Source: Sipunculus nudus
Lineage: Eukaryota; Annelida; Sipuncula; Golfingiida; Sipunculidae
Assembly: GCA_026874595.1 (NCBI GenBank)
Contig: CM049307.1
Location: 50,899,370 to 50,963,369, forward strand
Direction of reading: 5' to 3'
DNA: 64,000 nucleotides
A program made the translations under genes and the position numbers. Position 1 is the first letter of the stretch. The number at the start of each line of letters is the position of its first letter. The notes below the pieces were generated by a model, which did no database searches, was not told the DNA's origin, and worked only from the letters and a program-made list of their open reading frames with translations. This document shows positions 13,101 through 24,125 of this stretch, in pieces.

Positions 13101-16100
13101 CCAGAAATGATGTCAGTATTGCGTAATTTTTTTAAGTTATGGGCCCAAACATAATGCACTTTTTAAAAAGTCAAGAAATATATTTACTCACCTATCATGA
13201 GAATTGCTGAAGCTGGAGACTTTTTTTCAGGAATATAACTTTATTTAATCAAGATTCAATGGTTTACCCAAAATTAGATCTGAATTTGGCAAATTTTGCA
13301 AAAATTTTTAGCATAAATAAAAAATCAATACCTTAAATTTTGTCCAACTTTGGCAATGGCACATTTTTTCCCTGTAAGCACTGTTGATTTAATTTTCACA
13401 GCATATATACATAAGGATTTTATCTTTTAAAATCTGAAATTTCAAAGGAATTGATTTAAAAGAGTAGCTTTTATTCAAGTTTTCATACACCATGTCAAGT
13501 GTTGTTTACATCCAGCCAACCTAGTAGTACAGCCTTCACTTGCATTATGTAACCTACCCCGGGCAGCTTGCCTTGGCTCAGCTTGGCCACTACTAGCAGG
13601 CTTCCCCTCTGCCCTGCACACCCCCCCTAGATGGTGCATAAACTAGATGAATGTTATAATTTTCTGTATTTCATTTTATTCTTGGCTATGCAATGTTACA
13701 TTTTAGATATTGTATTTACCACCAGGGTTACAATGATTAAAGTGCACATTTAATTGTGTCCACAAAGTGGTGTATTGCTATGAAAGTGTGGATGTTCATC
13801 AGATAAGTAATTCCTTACTTGAGAAGAGTAAAAACTTCACCAGGTGTGAAATTGACTATTAATTCCAGTAATAAATTATAGCTTAGAATGTAATTAGCAT
13901 AATGATATTGTTTGTCCCTCATTCAACCAACAGTGGGTATACTTTATTTGAAAAGATGTTTTAAATTTATCAAATTTACTGAATCTTTTATTTATTTCGG
14001 TGAATAAAATTAAGCATGTACTAAAAACTCCAATGTGCAAAACTTTTTAATAGTGATTCAAGGAATCTTGTAGATGCCATGTTGTGGCATTATTTTCTTT
14101 TAATTTCAGTATAAACATTTGTGATTTAAAAATAATAAAATATATGTGTATGCATAATATGACTCAATATGAGCTACACTCTGGATAAATAATGATTGCA
14201 ACTTAGAATTCTAATATTTTAATACGCTCCTGAGGCAGTTGAAATCTTGCGCTTCTAAAGAAGCAACTGATTTTCACGCTGCCAGCTTTGACTGTTTATG
14301 ATATATTTAGACACCAGATGGCGGTTTGTTGTCCACTGAAATCAACGTGCGTATGATGTGACAAGCAGCCAATCAGATGCCAATAAACAACACTCGACAG
14401 GCATCCTGGCTCCGCCCATTGCCGCACTTCAAGCGCCGTTTGATGAGTTTCCGGTTGAATTTAAATTGCTCCCTCTGCATTCTCACAGCAGCGACCGATT
14501 CGATTATGACATTATGACTGTGTTAGCGTAGCCATGTATCTGTTGTCTGCAGAACTGAAACCAGCCAGCAAAGTGTGCACGAAGCCTTTGTTGTTACGTT
14601 TCGTTTGAATTACAGGTCACCGGCCGAGCATCCTATATGCCCAAGGCCCTAAGCAAACCACGTCAGGGGCAATTCTCTCTGAGCCTCTGGCCTGTACAGA
14701 CGGTTACGCTGGGGGATGAGCTGTCACTCAAAAGAAATGAATATGATTGGCTCCGTGTATTCCTCACTTGGCTTTGTCTTCCAGCACAAAGTTTCATCTG
14801 ATTGGACAAAAATACAGTGCTCCCCTCTGGTGTTGCAAAGCAGGATACGAGGTCATAACAAACAGCGCCTTACGATATAGGAAGTAGCCCTATAGGTAAA
14901 GCGCTGTGTAAAGAGCGTAATATTTTAACTTATATTTTCAGTTTATTTTTATTACAAATTTATAAAAAAAATGAATCAGATAAAAACTGTTAATGGAAAA
15001 AGTTGATATGCTAAAAAAAATAGGCTTATATATAAACTTAAATGCATTATTCCCTTGAAAGTGAAATAAAGGTATTGGTCCATTCTTACCACTTGCCTGT
15101 CCATCCGTAAATTTTTCATATGCACCACAGTATCTCAACACTTTTACTGTTTTTCTTCATGACAGTCTTTTCAGAGTATCAGTTTGCAGTCATATATTTA
15201 GAACTTTACTATAACCAAGTAGGAGGGCCTCTTTCCTCTTAGCTTCTCATAAGCTTATATAAATGAAAAACATTAAAATAGAATATTTTGCATTTGCAAA
15301 AATTTCAAACTTAAGCTAAGGGCCATGACCCATGGGTCCCTTGTTGCTTCAAGACTAAGAACAAAACTGATATCATGACCTTTAATACCAGGACTACAGT
15401 ATGTCTATGACTAACATAATTGATCTCAAGACTTGTCTTCTGGAGAACTACACCCACTTTTCCTCCCGTTTCTCTTTTGTTCTGTTCATTATGTTCCCTC
15501 AGTTTGTTCATACCAAGCTGTTCCATGAACCTTTTGTTACCACAGCACTCAGACAGAATCTATTATTCTATAGTCTTTCAGCAATGCTGATAGTACATGT
15601 ACCAGTACCCACATGCAGGGCATGTAACACATGTGGGTGATTTGTCACTGGGTGTCAAAACCTATTGATTTCTTTATTGATATCATGAAGAGAGATTACA
15701 GGTCAACCAACATGGCTACATTTGTAAAAATGATATATAATATGTTCTGTTACAGTAAAATGTCCAATACCTTATAGTCCTATTTAATATGAAGTTGAAA
15801 TATGTATGACTGAAACTAACTGGTAACCAAATAAAAATAAAACTTGATGCTTCTTAATCATTTTAAAACTATAAATCTAAAATAATCCTCTGTGCATTTT
15901 GGAATCATTCCTGAACCTCAACTTTTTTTAAAGGGAGAGAAGTTTTTAGACTATAACCAGAGGCAACCACAAAATTTAAATGTCTTATGTTTAAAGTTAA
16001 ACAAAATATAAATAAATATGATTTTTTTTTAGAAATGAATTCCAAATTTAAAAAAATAACAGTTGAAATACAATTTAATTAGGCTGTTAGTTCCTAGAAT

Positions 16101-19100
16101 GGAATGCACAGTGAAGTCTTGCCCTGTATAAATCCTTATCAGGGAATAGTGTCAAACATATCATAGGATTAGGTTGTGTATTTAAATATTAAGTATACTA
16201 ATTTTTCTTCATAATTTATATTTTTTTGGTACATAAATATATATTCATGCTTACATCAGTTATATCATTTTATATGAGATCATGTATTTTCAAACAAAAT
16301 TTACAATTACAGAAATAATGTATATTCCTGGTTTTACTTCTTTAGTTACTGGGGAGATCCCGAGAGTGGAGATAATAGTCAGAGAGGTCATAAAATCTCT
16401 CAAAGATAGATAATTATGTCATATATATATTTCTTTTTGGCAGTTGGACTTTGTAATGAAGCCTTCCTGGCAAGCCCAGATATCAGGCACGAAGACATGG
16501 ACCCTAATTCCAGCACCAGAGTGTGAACATGTCTGTCACAACCTGAACATCACAGTAGAACAGGGAGATATCAGTAAGTATTAAAGGAGCTTATTCACAT
16601 ACCAGATATGTTGAATATACAGGAAATATAGTGTTTTCTCCTTAAAAGAGCCCAATCATCTATCTGACCTTTATTAACAAAGGTAATCCCTTGGAGCTTT
16701 TATAAAAATAGGCCAGAAAAATGTAGATATTACCGCACACAAGCTACTTGTTTTGTGTATATCAACGTGTTTAAAACATTTGGGGGATGGCCAAAATAAT
16801 CAAAACAAATTCAACAAGGGCTCTGCAACAAATTAGATTTCCAAGAGCTTTGCAGTTGTCGACATTGTTGTGTTTACAAACATGTTGTTGATAAACAAGT
16901 TCAATCATCCTTCACAAAGGCATTTAAGATATTTTCACAACCAAAATTACCCTAAGATCATTAATATAAATACAGAGGAAGCTGAAAATCACATAAATTA
17001 GTTTTTAAAAGGTAGGTGAATGGGCACCTTTAAAATATTATTGTATCTGGTAATATTTTGTCCTAAAATCATTTGCAAACTTACATTAGCTAAGTTGGAT
17101 AAAGCATGTGATCCCTGGTGAAAGCATAAACATGACAGGCATGCCACTTGTTGGTTGTAATGTGCAACTAAAAAATTAAGATTTTTCAAGCTTCTGACAG
17201 GTGTTTCTTTGGTGTTTATTCATTCATGTTCCGTTCCCTGTTAGGTGGTTGGGGCACATGCAAAAGATCAGAACTTAGGTCTGTCTTATGGTTAACAAAC
17301 ACACTGTGACTGGGTTTACTCACACGCTGAAATATGAAAACTTATAACACAGATGAATTGGTGATAGTAAGTTTATCTGCTGGGAGAGTTTTGCTGGAAC
17401 TTTTTTATTCAGCCAAAATGAATTGATACAATAGGTTATATATATATTATTGCAAATATTTACATATCTTTAAATCAGAGTAGGCAGTGTATAAACAGGC
17501 ACATTAACCTTAACTAACCTACGCTTTTCATATATATATATAACCTATTTTCATGCAGTGGTTATACTCTGCCATTATGTAACCACTGCTGTGTATGGCA
17601 AGGTTCACTGGGCAAGAACACCAGGGTGCACGCAGAGCAAAGAATTGTTATCAGACCAATGAGAGCATGGTACTGCATTTTGCATCAAGCCAAAATTTTA
17701 AACATGTGACATCCGCTTATGTTAGTCTGATTAATCTGGGACACATCTCCTCATTGGTCTGATTCTTGGCCCTGTGCCAGAATGAGTGTATGAAGTGCAT
17801 AAGACTAACCAGCCTAGCCTTGGCATTGTGTAAGCTCTTTCAGATGATGCACATAAATACCAGTCAGGTTTCACATAGATGTAATGTCAACTTAGGCCAA
17901 AAAAAATTAAAGGTATGGTTCCCAGGCACCGCCCGCATCAATTTTAAACCCCCGCATCAAAATTTTTTATTTTGATTTTCAATAGAAACTTACCAATTTT
18001 GAGCTGCAGCTGCTCGGAAGAAGATAAATCATACAATTGCCTTTGTTATGTAGTGCTTTTACTTGTTTAGCAAAATAAATCTGTTATTATCATGCTTTTC
18101 CCTTATAATTTGACATTTTAATCGAAACATACTAAATAAAAATTAAAAATAAAAAAACACCCGCCCACATTGATTTCTGAAAAAAAGTGCCTGAGAACCG
18201 TACCTATTTAGCTCAGCTGACTGTAAGTCAACTGAGCTATAGCAATCACTCTTTGTCCGTCGTCCGTCTGTCTGTCTTGCTGTCCGTCTGTCTGTCCGTT
18301 AACCAGGCACAAATCGTAACTGCTGGACCTAGAATCTTGTAACTTGACATTCTGAGAGGTCCATGAAAAATCTCCTTTGAAACCAGAAATTAGGTTTCTG
18401 TTACCCATATCCTTCGAGCTATGGGGCCCCAAAGTCCCCGCAGAATAGTCAATATTTCATACAAAAACTTCAGTATCTCATTAACTACATCACTGATGGT
18501 CATGCTTTTTGGCATACATATTGATCATGAGATGTTCCATCAGTTCCTGCAGACTGGTGGCGCCACCCGAAATTTTCGATTTTTTATGAATTTTTTTCTC
18601 TATTTTTGAGACCTTTAAAAATGTGAACATCTGTTAACAGGGCACAAATCGTAAAGACTGGATCTAGAATCTTCATTCTTGAGACACTGAGAGACCTATG
18701 AAAAGTCTCCATAGAAACAAGAAATAAGGTCTCTGTTACCCATATTCTTTTAGCTGTGGGGCTCCAAATTACCCCCCAGAATAATGGAAAATTTGATAAA
18801 AACAAATTGCAACATCTCAATAACTACTACACTGATGGTCATGATTTTTGGCATACATATTGATCTAGAGGTGTTTCATCAGTTTCTGCAGACTGGTGGC
18901 GCCACCATTATTTTTCGAGTTTTTACGAATTGTTTTCTCTATTTTTGAGACCTTTAAAATGTGAACATCTGTTAGCAGGGCACAAATCGTAACGACTGGA
19001 CCTAGAATCTTCATTCTTGACACACAGGGAGACCCATGAAAAGTCTCAATGGAAACCTGAAATTAGGTCTCTGTTACCCATATCATTTGAGCTATGGCAC

Positions 19101-19992
19101 TCCAAAGTACAGCTCAGAATAATGGAAAATTTGATACAAAAGCTGAAGTATCTGAACAACTAATGCAGAGATCACCATAATTGTTTGCATGGATATTGAT
19201 CATGCAGTGTTTCATCAGTTTCTGCAGACTGGTGGCAATCTTCGTTCTTGTCATGCCATGAAAAGTGTCTGTGGACACCTGAAATTAGGTCTCTGTTACC
19301 CATATCCTTCAAGCTATAGGACTCCCGAAGTATCCCTCAGAATAATGAAAAATTTGATACAAAAGCTGAAGTATCTGAACAACTAATGCAGAGATCACCA
19401 TGATTCTTTGCATGGATATTGACCATTAAGTGTTTTATTAGTTTCTGCAGACTGGTGGAGCCACCTGTATTGTTTTTAAAGTTTACACATTTTTCCTCTA
19501 TTTTTGAGATAAATAAATACAGACACAATCTTTGCCTGTTGGCTAATCTGTTTGATGCTTCAGTTGAATGGGTATATACTACCATTCAGATGATAAAATT
19601 TCCTTTTGCGAATCTCTTCCCAGTCAGCTGAGCGTCATGACCCATGGGTCACTTGTTTTATTTTTGCCTTATGTGTAAAAATTTATCTTTGCGGTAGGCG
19701 TTGACACCAACCAGTGGTACCATGCTACACACGTTCATCCTGGGCCTCTCAGCATCTGCACTGGGTCAGAGTACAACTAATTAACATTATATCTTTGTTG
19801 TTGTGGGTGACACTAACCAGTGGTACCATGCCAGCAACATTCACTCCGGGCCTCTCAGCATCACCATAGGTTCAGAGTACAACTAATTTACATTATATCT
19901 TTGTAGTTGTGGTTGACACCAACCAGTGGTACCATGCTACCCACGTTCATCCTGGGCCTCTCAGCATCTGCATTGGGTCAGAGTACGACTGA
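6481..19992 (+). CDS. Membrane-anchored JmjC-domain 2-oxoglutarate/Fe(II) oxygenase, four exons
   Basis: Spliced gene with exons 6481-7103, 9746-9881, 16444-16573 and a terminal exon at 19698-19780 or 19907-19992; all junctions are GT-AG and phases match. The protein is 323 or 324 residues. Residues 1-52 are charged and probably cytosolic; about 53-73 form one membrane span (AVWVISLAVAVLAAGSYVYW); the rest should face the lumen as a type II protein. CxxC (Cys103, Cys106) follows. The JmjC fold runs from about 120 to the end: HxD iron motif His253-Leu-Asp255 across the exon 2/3 junction, Lys270 in SGTKTW as probable 2-oxoglutarate contact, and distal His305 in NQWYHAT in the last exon. The family includes hydroxylases and demethylases (JMJD6, FIH, HSPBAP1 type); the substrate here is unknown. 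Oddity: three tandem terminal exons. Confidence 0.85.
9746..9881 (+). CDS. JmjC gene exon 2
   Basis: Acceptor ataatacag, donor gtgagt. It completes Trp208 and codes for residues 209-253, including IDWIFMGGPGPGAFVH. Its last residue is the first iron ligand, His253. Phase fits exons 1 and 3. Confidence 0.9.
10109..10380 (+). repeat. CCTCCGCCAAG-family repeat, copy in intron 2
   Basis: Contains CATGAGTGGAATCTCATGAA, TTGGTGTTGATC and CAGTCATTTATGCATGAATG. The same order of blocks is found at 42704-42917 continuing at 45458 (interrupted by an insertion) and, inverted, at 58600-58830. Non-coding. Confidence 0.65.
11372..11723 (+). mobile_element. MITE copy 1 with ~34-bp terminal inverted repeats
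   Basis: The left end AGGCCAAAAAATA leads to GGTATGGTTCTCAGGCAC; the right end GTGCCTGAGAACCAAACCC leads to TTTTTTTGGCCT, an inverted match. Both ends are bordered by TA, consistent with a TA target duplication. No transposase; the interior is AT-rich with a C17-like run at 11431-11446. Copies 2 and 3 lie at 17894 and 35150. Confidence 0.75.
12083..13530 (+). repeat. AGCTCAG-family repeat with two ~685-bp internal units
   Basis: It starts TTTAGCTCAGCTGACTATAA, followed by a TGTCTGTCGTCTGTCCG stretch. The blocks AAATTTGGCATA (12204, 12891) and CTGCCTAATATCAAAACCAC (12338, 13022) recur at 684-687 bp, each unit ending near CATGTCA..TTGTTTACATC. Non-coding. Confidence 0.65.
14250..14880. other. 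CpG- and CCAAT-rich island in intron 2
   Basis: Less AT-rich than its surroundings. It holds GCCAATCAGATGCCAATAAA and GGCTCCGCCCATTG, and further on three inverted CCAAT boxes (GATTGG) near 14735-14800. No convincing reading frame. Part of it (about 14520-14640, CGTAGCCATGTATCTGTT onward) is similar to 29145-29260, so it may be a dispersed repeat with promoter-like content and not a host promoter. Confidence 0.4.
15311..15345 (+). repeat. AGCTCAG-family 3' terminus fragment
   Basis: GGGCCATGACCCATGGGTCC then CTTGTT matches the right end of the family seen at 19623-19656 and 21551-21586. No matching left end is nearby. Confidence 0.5.
16444..16573 (+). CDS. JmjC gene exon 3
   Basis: Acceptor tttttggcag, donor gtaagta. 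It codes for residues 254-296 plus one base, starting LDFVMKPSWQAQISG. It supplies Asp255 of HxD and Lys270 of SGTKTW. It ends TVEQGDI, one residue before the terminal exon. Confidence 0.9.
17894..18207 (+). mobile_element. MITE copy 2, left part (interrupted)
   Basis: Same family as copy 1: AGGCCAAAAAAAATTAAAGG, GGTATGGTTCCCAGGCAC, then GTGCCTGAGAACCGTACCTA near 18186-18205. The right inverted repeat stops abruptly where the AGCTCAG element begins; its missing end (TATTTTTGCCTTA) appears beyond that element at about 19659-19671. Confidence 0.7.
18208..19656 (+). mobile_element. AGCTCAG-family element inserted in MITE copy 2
   Basis: Begins TTAGCTCAGCTGACTGTAA and ends GTCAGCTGAGCGTCATGACC followed by CATGGGTCACTTGT. 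The ends contain the inverted pair AGCTCAGCTGA / TCAGCTGAGC. The interior has tandem units 336 bp apart. No transposase or reverse transcriptase is seen, so it is non-autonomous. Confidence 0.65.
18300..19460 (+). repeat. 336-bp tandem units inside the AGCTCAG element
   Basis: GGCACAAATCGTAA..CTGGA.CTAGAATC recurs at 18305, 18641 and 18977 (exact 336-bp steps), and CAGACTGGTGGCGCCACC at about 18550 and 18887. A shortened fourth unit ends near 19460. Confidence 0.8.
19657..19672 (+). mobile_element. MITE copy 2, right terminus
   Basis: TTTATTTTTGCCTTATG directly follows the AGCTCAG element end and resembles the final TTTTTTTGGCCTTA of copy 1 with one G missing. It lies about 25 bp upstream of terminal exon copy 1. 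Confidence 0.5.
19698..19780 (+). CDS. JmjC terminal exon, copy 1
   Basis: Acceptor gcggtag; the exon starts GC to complete Ser297, then VDTNQWYHATHVHPG and a stop TAA after SEYN. It carries distal ligand His305. Compared with copy 3 the original acceptor is mutated (gcgg in place of gtag), but a new AG three bases downstream keeps the frame, so the exon is one codon shorter. It looks usable. Confidence 0.75.
19799..19886 (+). pseudogene. JmjC terminal exon, copy 2 (splice acceptor lost)
   Basis: Same length and spacing as the other copies, with an open frame GDTNQWYHASNIHSGPLS ending SEYN and TAA. At the acceptor position the sequence is ttgttg (19797-19800 gttg) where copy 3 has ttgtag, so no AG is available and the exon should be skipped. 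Codons are otherwise intact, though Thr-His and Pro of the family motif are changed, consistent with relaxed constraint. Confidence 0.7.
19907..19992 (+). CDS. JmjC terminal exon, copy 3
   Basis: Acceptor tttgtag with TT completing Ile297, then VVDTNQWYHATHVHPG and a stop TGA after SEYD. The frame is kept from exon 3, giving a 324-residue protein. The good acceptor and the IVVDTN stretch make it the best candidate for the ancestral last exon (inference from fit to the JmjC core). Confidence 0.75.
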
Positions 19993-20925
19993 GGAACATT
20001 ATCAGGACAAGTCCCAGTAAAACTGATTGTATGTACACCTGTGTAAGGAGGACACATTCCATTACAAAAATATTCATCAGTTCATGTAATATGATCAAAG
20101 TCTGTGTGTTTCAAAAATTACAAGTAAATCAAAACTTTAAATAAGAGGACTGTTATATCAAAGATTGTGACAGTGTTCTTGAATCATCTTAGTTTTCATA
20201 TTCAGACATATATCTTATATATATGCCCTAGATTCTGCAAATATTGCCCTTAAAGTCCTATTTTAACCACAAAAGCCAGTATTCTTGGTTCAAATGCCAA
20301 AGAAAAGCCAAGATAACTTGGATTTATATTTCTTTTATTTAATTAGATCATGGCTGTTGACTCTAAAATAGGCCACAATGACACACTTATCATGAAGCTA
20401 TTACTCAAGTTTTCTTCAGTGCTTGACCTCTCGAAATAATAGTTTATATAATGTTTAAATGGAATTAAAACATATAATGGTATTTGATCTGATGCATCAT
20501 TTCAGTTCAAAACTGCAGTTAAACAAACTGAGTCATTCAATCCTTGTGAAAGCAGTGTCATAGTAGGAGTCCAGAAGTATGTAGAGTGACTGAATCTTAG
20601 CTATGTATCTGTAAGCATCATGACCCATGAGTCACTCAAGGTCAGTTTTAATTTGAAGAGTGATTCAGATGCAAAATGAATCTTTCACAGATTAATCAGT
20701 TTTGAATTTAATGTAATCTTTAATACAAGATGAGTCACATTCATTAAGTTTCATTTCATCAGTCTGGTTGCTGTTGTCTGGTACCATTTGTGGGCATGTA
20801 GTTGTTCAGGAAATGATTGATATTATCAATATAATTTTTGGATATCACTGACCTACTTGATCTCATATCTGATTTTTGACATATCACTTGTTTGAGGACC
20901 AGTTCAAACATGTTCTTGTCATGTC

Positions 20926-20931
20926 AATAAA
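20926..20931 (+). terminator. Candidate poly(A) signal of JmjC gene
   Basis: First clean AATAAA downstream of the last terminal exon, about 930 bp after its stop. Whether it is used cannot be told from sequence. Confidence 0.3.
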
Positions 20932-21300
20932 CTGTTGCTGAAATTTTTTGACTTGGAGGGCAGATCTGGATGTGGAGTCAACCAAATCCACTGTGTTACT
21001 CTATTTCCTCCTTTTTGTCCACATTATATGGATAAAGTTCAGTGAATTATCGGAAATGGTGGCCCTTGAGCTTAGGAATTATTGTTTACAGTATAGGTAA
21101 GATAAGTTTGAAGTTGAAGCAGACTTCGATCACCACTCATTGTTTACTTTTCCACATGATATAAACAACAGTTATATACAGATTGAAATATTGTTGAAGG
21201 GCGCAGCTAAAGGCCATTGAACAATTATTAAAACTTTGGAGTGGATCTGTTCTAAATTAGAGTGGATTTTGGTGTGGATCCAGGTGCACTCTTGAGCATT

Positions 21301-21587
21301 TTTAGCTCAGCTGACTGAAACTGAGCTTTAGTGAATCACCCTTTGTCCTTTGTCTGTCTGGTCTTCCATTAACAGAGCACAAATTGTACCCGCTTAACCC
21401 ACGGAGTTCCAACCTCACATGCTGACTTGTCTTGATATTTTCTCTTTCGAATAATATACAGACACATTCTTGTAAACTCTGCTTGCAAATCCCAAATTAG
21501 GTCACTTATGACCTACTTTTAGCTGTTATGGCCTTTAGTTGTGTGTCAAATTCAGCTGAGTGCCATGGCCCATGGGCCACTTGTCTT
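21301..21587 (+). mobile_element. AGCTCAG-family element, short copy
   Basis: Starts TTTAGCTCAGCTGACTGAAA and ends TTCAGCTGAGTGCCATGGCC then CATGGGCCACTTGTC. Both ends match the 18208-19656 copy, but it has only a short interior, so the defined termini are supported. Confidence 0.65.
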
Positions 21588-22984
21588 TTTTCATGGTTTT
21601 CTTTCTAACTAAATTTCAAAAAAAAGTATTATGCCTCTACACTGTTATAAATAAATGTTCCTCTGTTTATATGAAATAAACCCTTTGAAATAAGTCCGTT
21701 GAACAGTATTTATAAAAAAGTCTCATTTTGTACAAATTGTATAAGTTTGTGAAATTTGCATTTCCCTGTATATTTTAACCTAATTTTGCCATATTTGAAT
21801 TGTTATTTGTTTCATTGACTATTACCTGCCATGATTTACATATGTGGTCTGTACTTAAGGTGTTTAAACATCTGTTTATTTCAGATGATTATATATCTTT
21901 CAATCAGTTTTCCTATTTCTGTGCCAAAACTACTGTTTTGCCTGCAAATATAATCCCTTTTACTGAGAAAGATGATTGTATTGTGAAAATACAGAGTATA
22001 TATACATAGATATTTTTTTTATCAAAAGGGAAATAAATATGGAATACATTTAATAAGTAGTCATAGACTTTCATTGTGTTGTATATTATCTTAATTTTCA
22101 TTTTTTGCATTGCAAATGAGCAACCCTTACATGACCTATACATCTGAACAAACTCTTTATTCTTTTTTTTTTATTCTTTTAATTTTTAAAAATGTTTTTT
22201 GAATTGTTATTGTTTTGCAAAGAATATCGTAGAATTATAAGTTTTGTGTTTTTTACCAAAATTTTTGGAGGAAAATGTATCTTGTATATCAAGTTTACAT
22301 TAAAAAAAAGTAATTTGCAAAAAAAATGTAAGTTGTGTATTGTTTACTCTACATAGCTATCATCATATTTTTATGTAGATGTATTTCTTATATCCCAGGT
22401 TATTTATTCATATCTAATTGCACTGATATAGTTGTTTCTTTGCTTTGATAAGCATAGCCTTGTACTGTTGTTGGCTTTTTATTGGTGAGGCAGGAATTTC
22501 ACATTTTTTTTTCATTTTGGAAATTTCATGAGGGTTCATTTTCGAGATCACACCAGAGTCTATAAAATCTAAGTATTTGTTTTCATTATTAAATAAAATC
22601 CCACAATACCTTGCTCATTTCATTTACAAGCATTACATTATGACCTGTTTCACTGTTGGTAATTAGCGCATGTTTTACAGTAATTACCTATGTTTGGAAG
22701 AGTTGGTTCTGCTGCCAGACAGATTAATGAATCTGGTTAATGACTGGTTAATGAACCAGTTAATTATTGAAACAGTTATAAATAATCCTTTTTATGCATA
22801 TGGATCATACCCTCATGTTAATCTGAGCTACATGATGAGTCATCTTACACCTGAAGGTTCAATATTCGCACTAATTTCCTATTTTGTAAATATTGCCATT
22901 TTAAAATGAAATCTCTTGTGAACAAAAAAGCAACCAAAGTGTTCGATGTGAAATGTAAATGATGTTATGAACGTGTAAAGGACC

Positions 22985-23110
22985 TGGACAGCTGAGTGGT
23001 AAAACACTTGGTTCTCTCCACTGGCGACCCAGGCTGTTGGTTTTCTCCGGGTACTCTGGATTCCTCCATCCCTTCGGACAACCAAACGCCTTCACCGGAG
23101 CCATGGAGAG
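22985..23110 (+). mobile_element. tRNA-derived SINE-like repeat
   Basis: GACAGCTGAGTGGTAAAACA resembles an RNA polymerase III A box and is followed by a GGTTCTCTCC block and TTTTCTCCGGGTACTCTGG. The combination resembles tRNA-headed SINEs. An (AT)n tract follows at 23174. No intact tRNA cloverleaf. Confidence 0.45.
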
Positions 23111-23170
23111 TGCCTCAATTAGTTATAATAACTATTTGTACAATCCATGTATTATAAATAAGTTTATATT

Positions 23171-23173
<3 letters not shown>

Positions 23174-23210
<37 letters not shown>
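23174..23210. repeat. (AT)n microsatellite
   Basis: About 37 bp of AT dinucleotides. Confidence 0.9.
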
Positions 23211-23213
<3 letters not shown>

Positions 23214-24125
23214 AGAGGAGATATGAAAGTTATGAAAAAAATTGAAATAAATGTAACGTATGTATGGTTTACATACTTTTCATGTTGTGCTTTGTGTATT
23301 TGTTATGTGCCAGGATATAGATTTACAAGTCACATACAAGATCAAATATTTGTATACATGGGGTGTCCCCCTCTGGGGGGTCCACACCCCGGGGTTTCAC
23401 TGTCTTGATATTGAAGTCACTAATTTTGACCATGTTTTTTTTTTATTTGCAATTATAATATATGTTCACATTTTCCATTTCATCGGAGGGGTTATGAATG
23501 TTCTCATTGCATCTGTATAGAAAATGTCTATTTTTGCAGTATTCCAGAATATTAGAATTCATTGGTGATGGTTTATTATTTGCCACTGGTATGTGGGTGC
23601 GTATAAAGTTACATAGTCAAGAACAAAACCATACATATTATCTCAAAATGTACATATTATCTCGAAATATATATGGGTTATCTTTCGGTGACTGTTTGTG
23701 TAAAAAAGATTAAATAAATATTGGAAGTTGTCGCATGATATATCATTAATCTTTCATATCAAGTTTACATTTTTTTTAGTATTGGGTGTGCCCGAAAGGG
23801 GTAAATAGTTTTCATGACATGAAAAATATATGCATATGGTATGGGGTATATTTGTCCAAGAAAATCATGTTCATACTTTCCTATATGTTAATTTTGTTTG
23901 TAAAACAGAACAATATATTTTTTATTAATATTAAGACATTATGGTTTATGCCTCTTGGTATTTCAAACTTCATTATTCACTTTGTACGATTAAATAAAAA
24001 ATGCTTCCTTTAATCATGTCATGTTGGCTCATGTGTCGATTTGTTTGTGAATGATATGACGCGAACTTGAGGTTCCCCGCACCTTAACTGGTCCAGCCGG
24101 GATCTAAATATATTAATAGCGTAAG

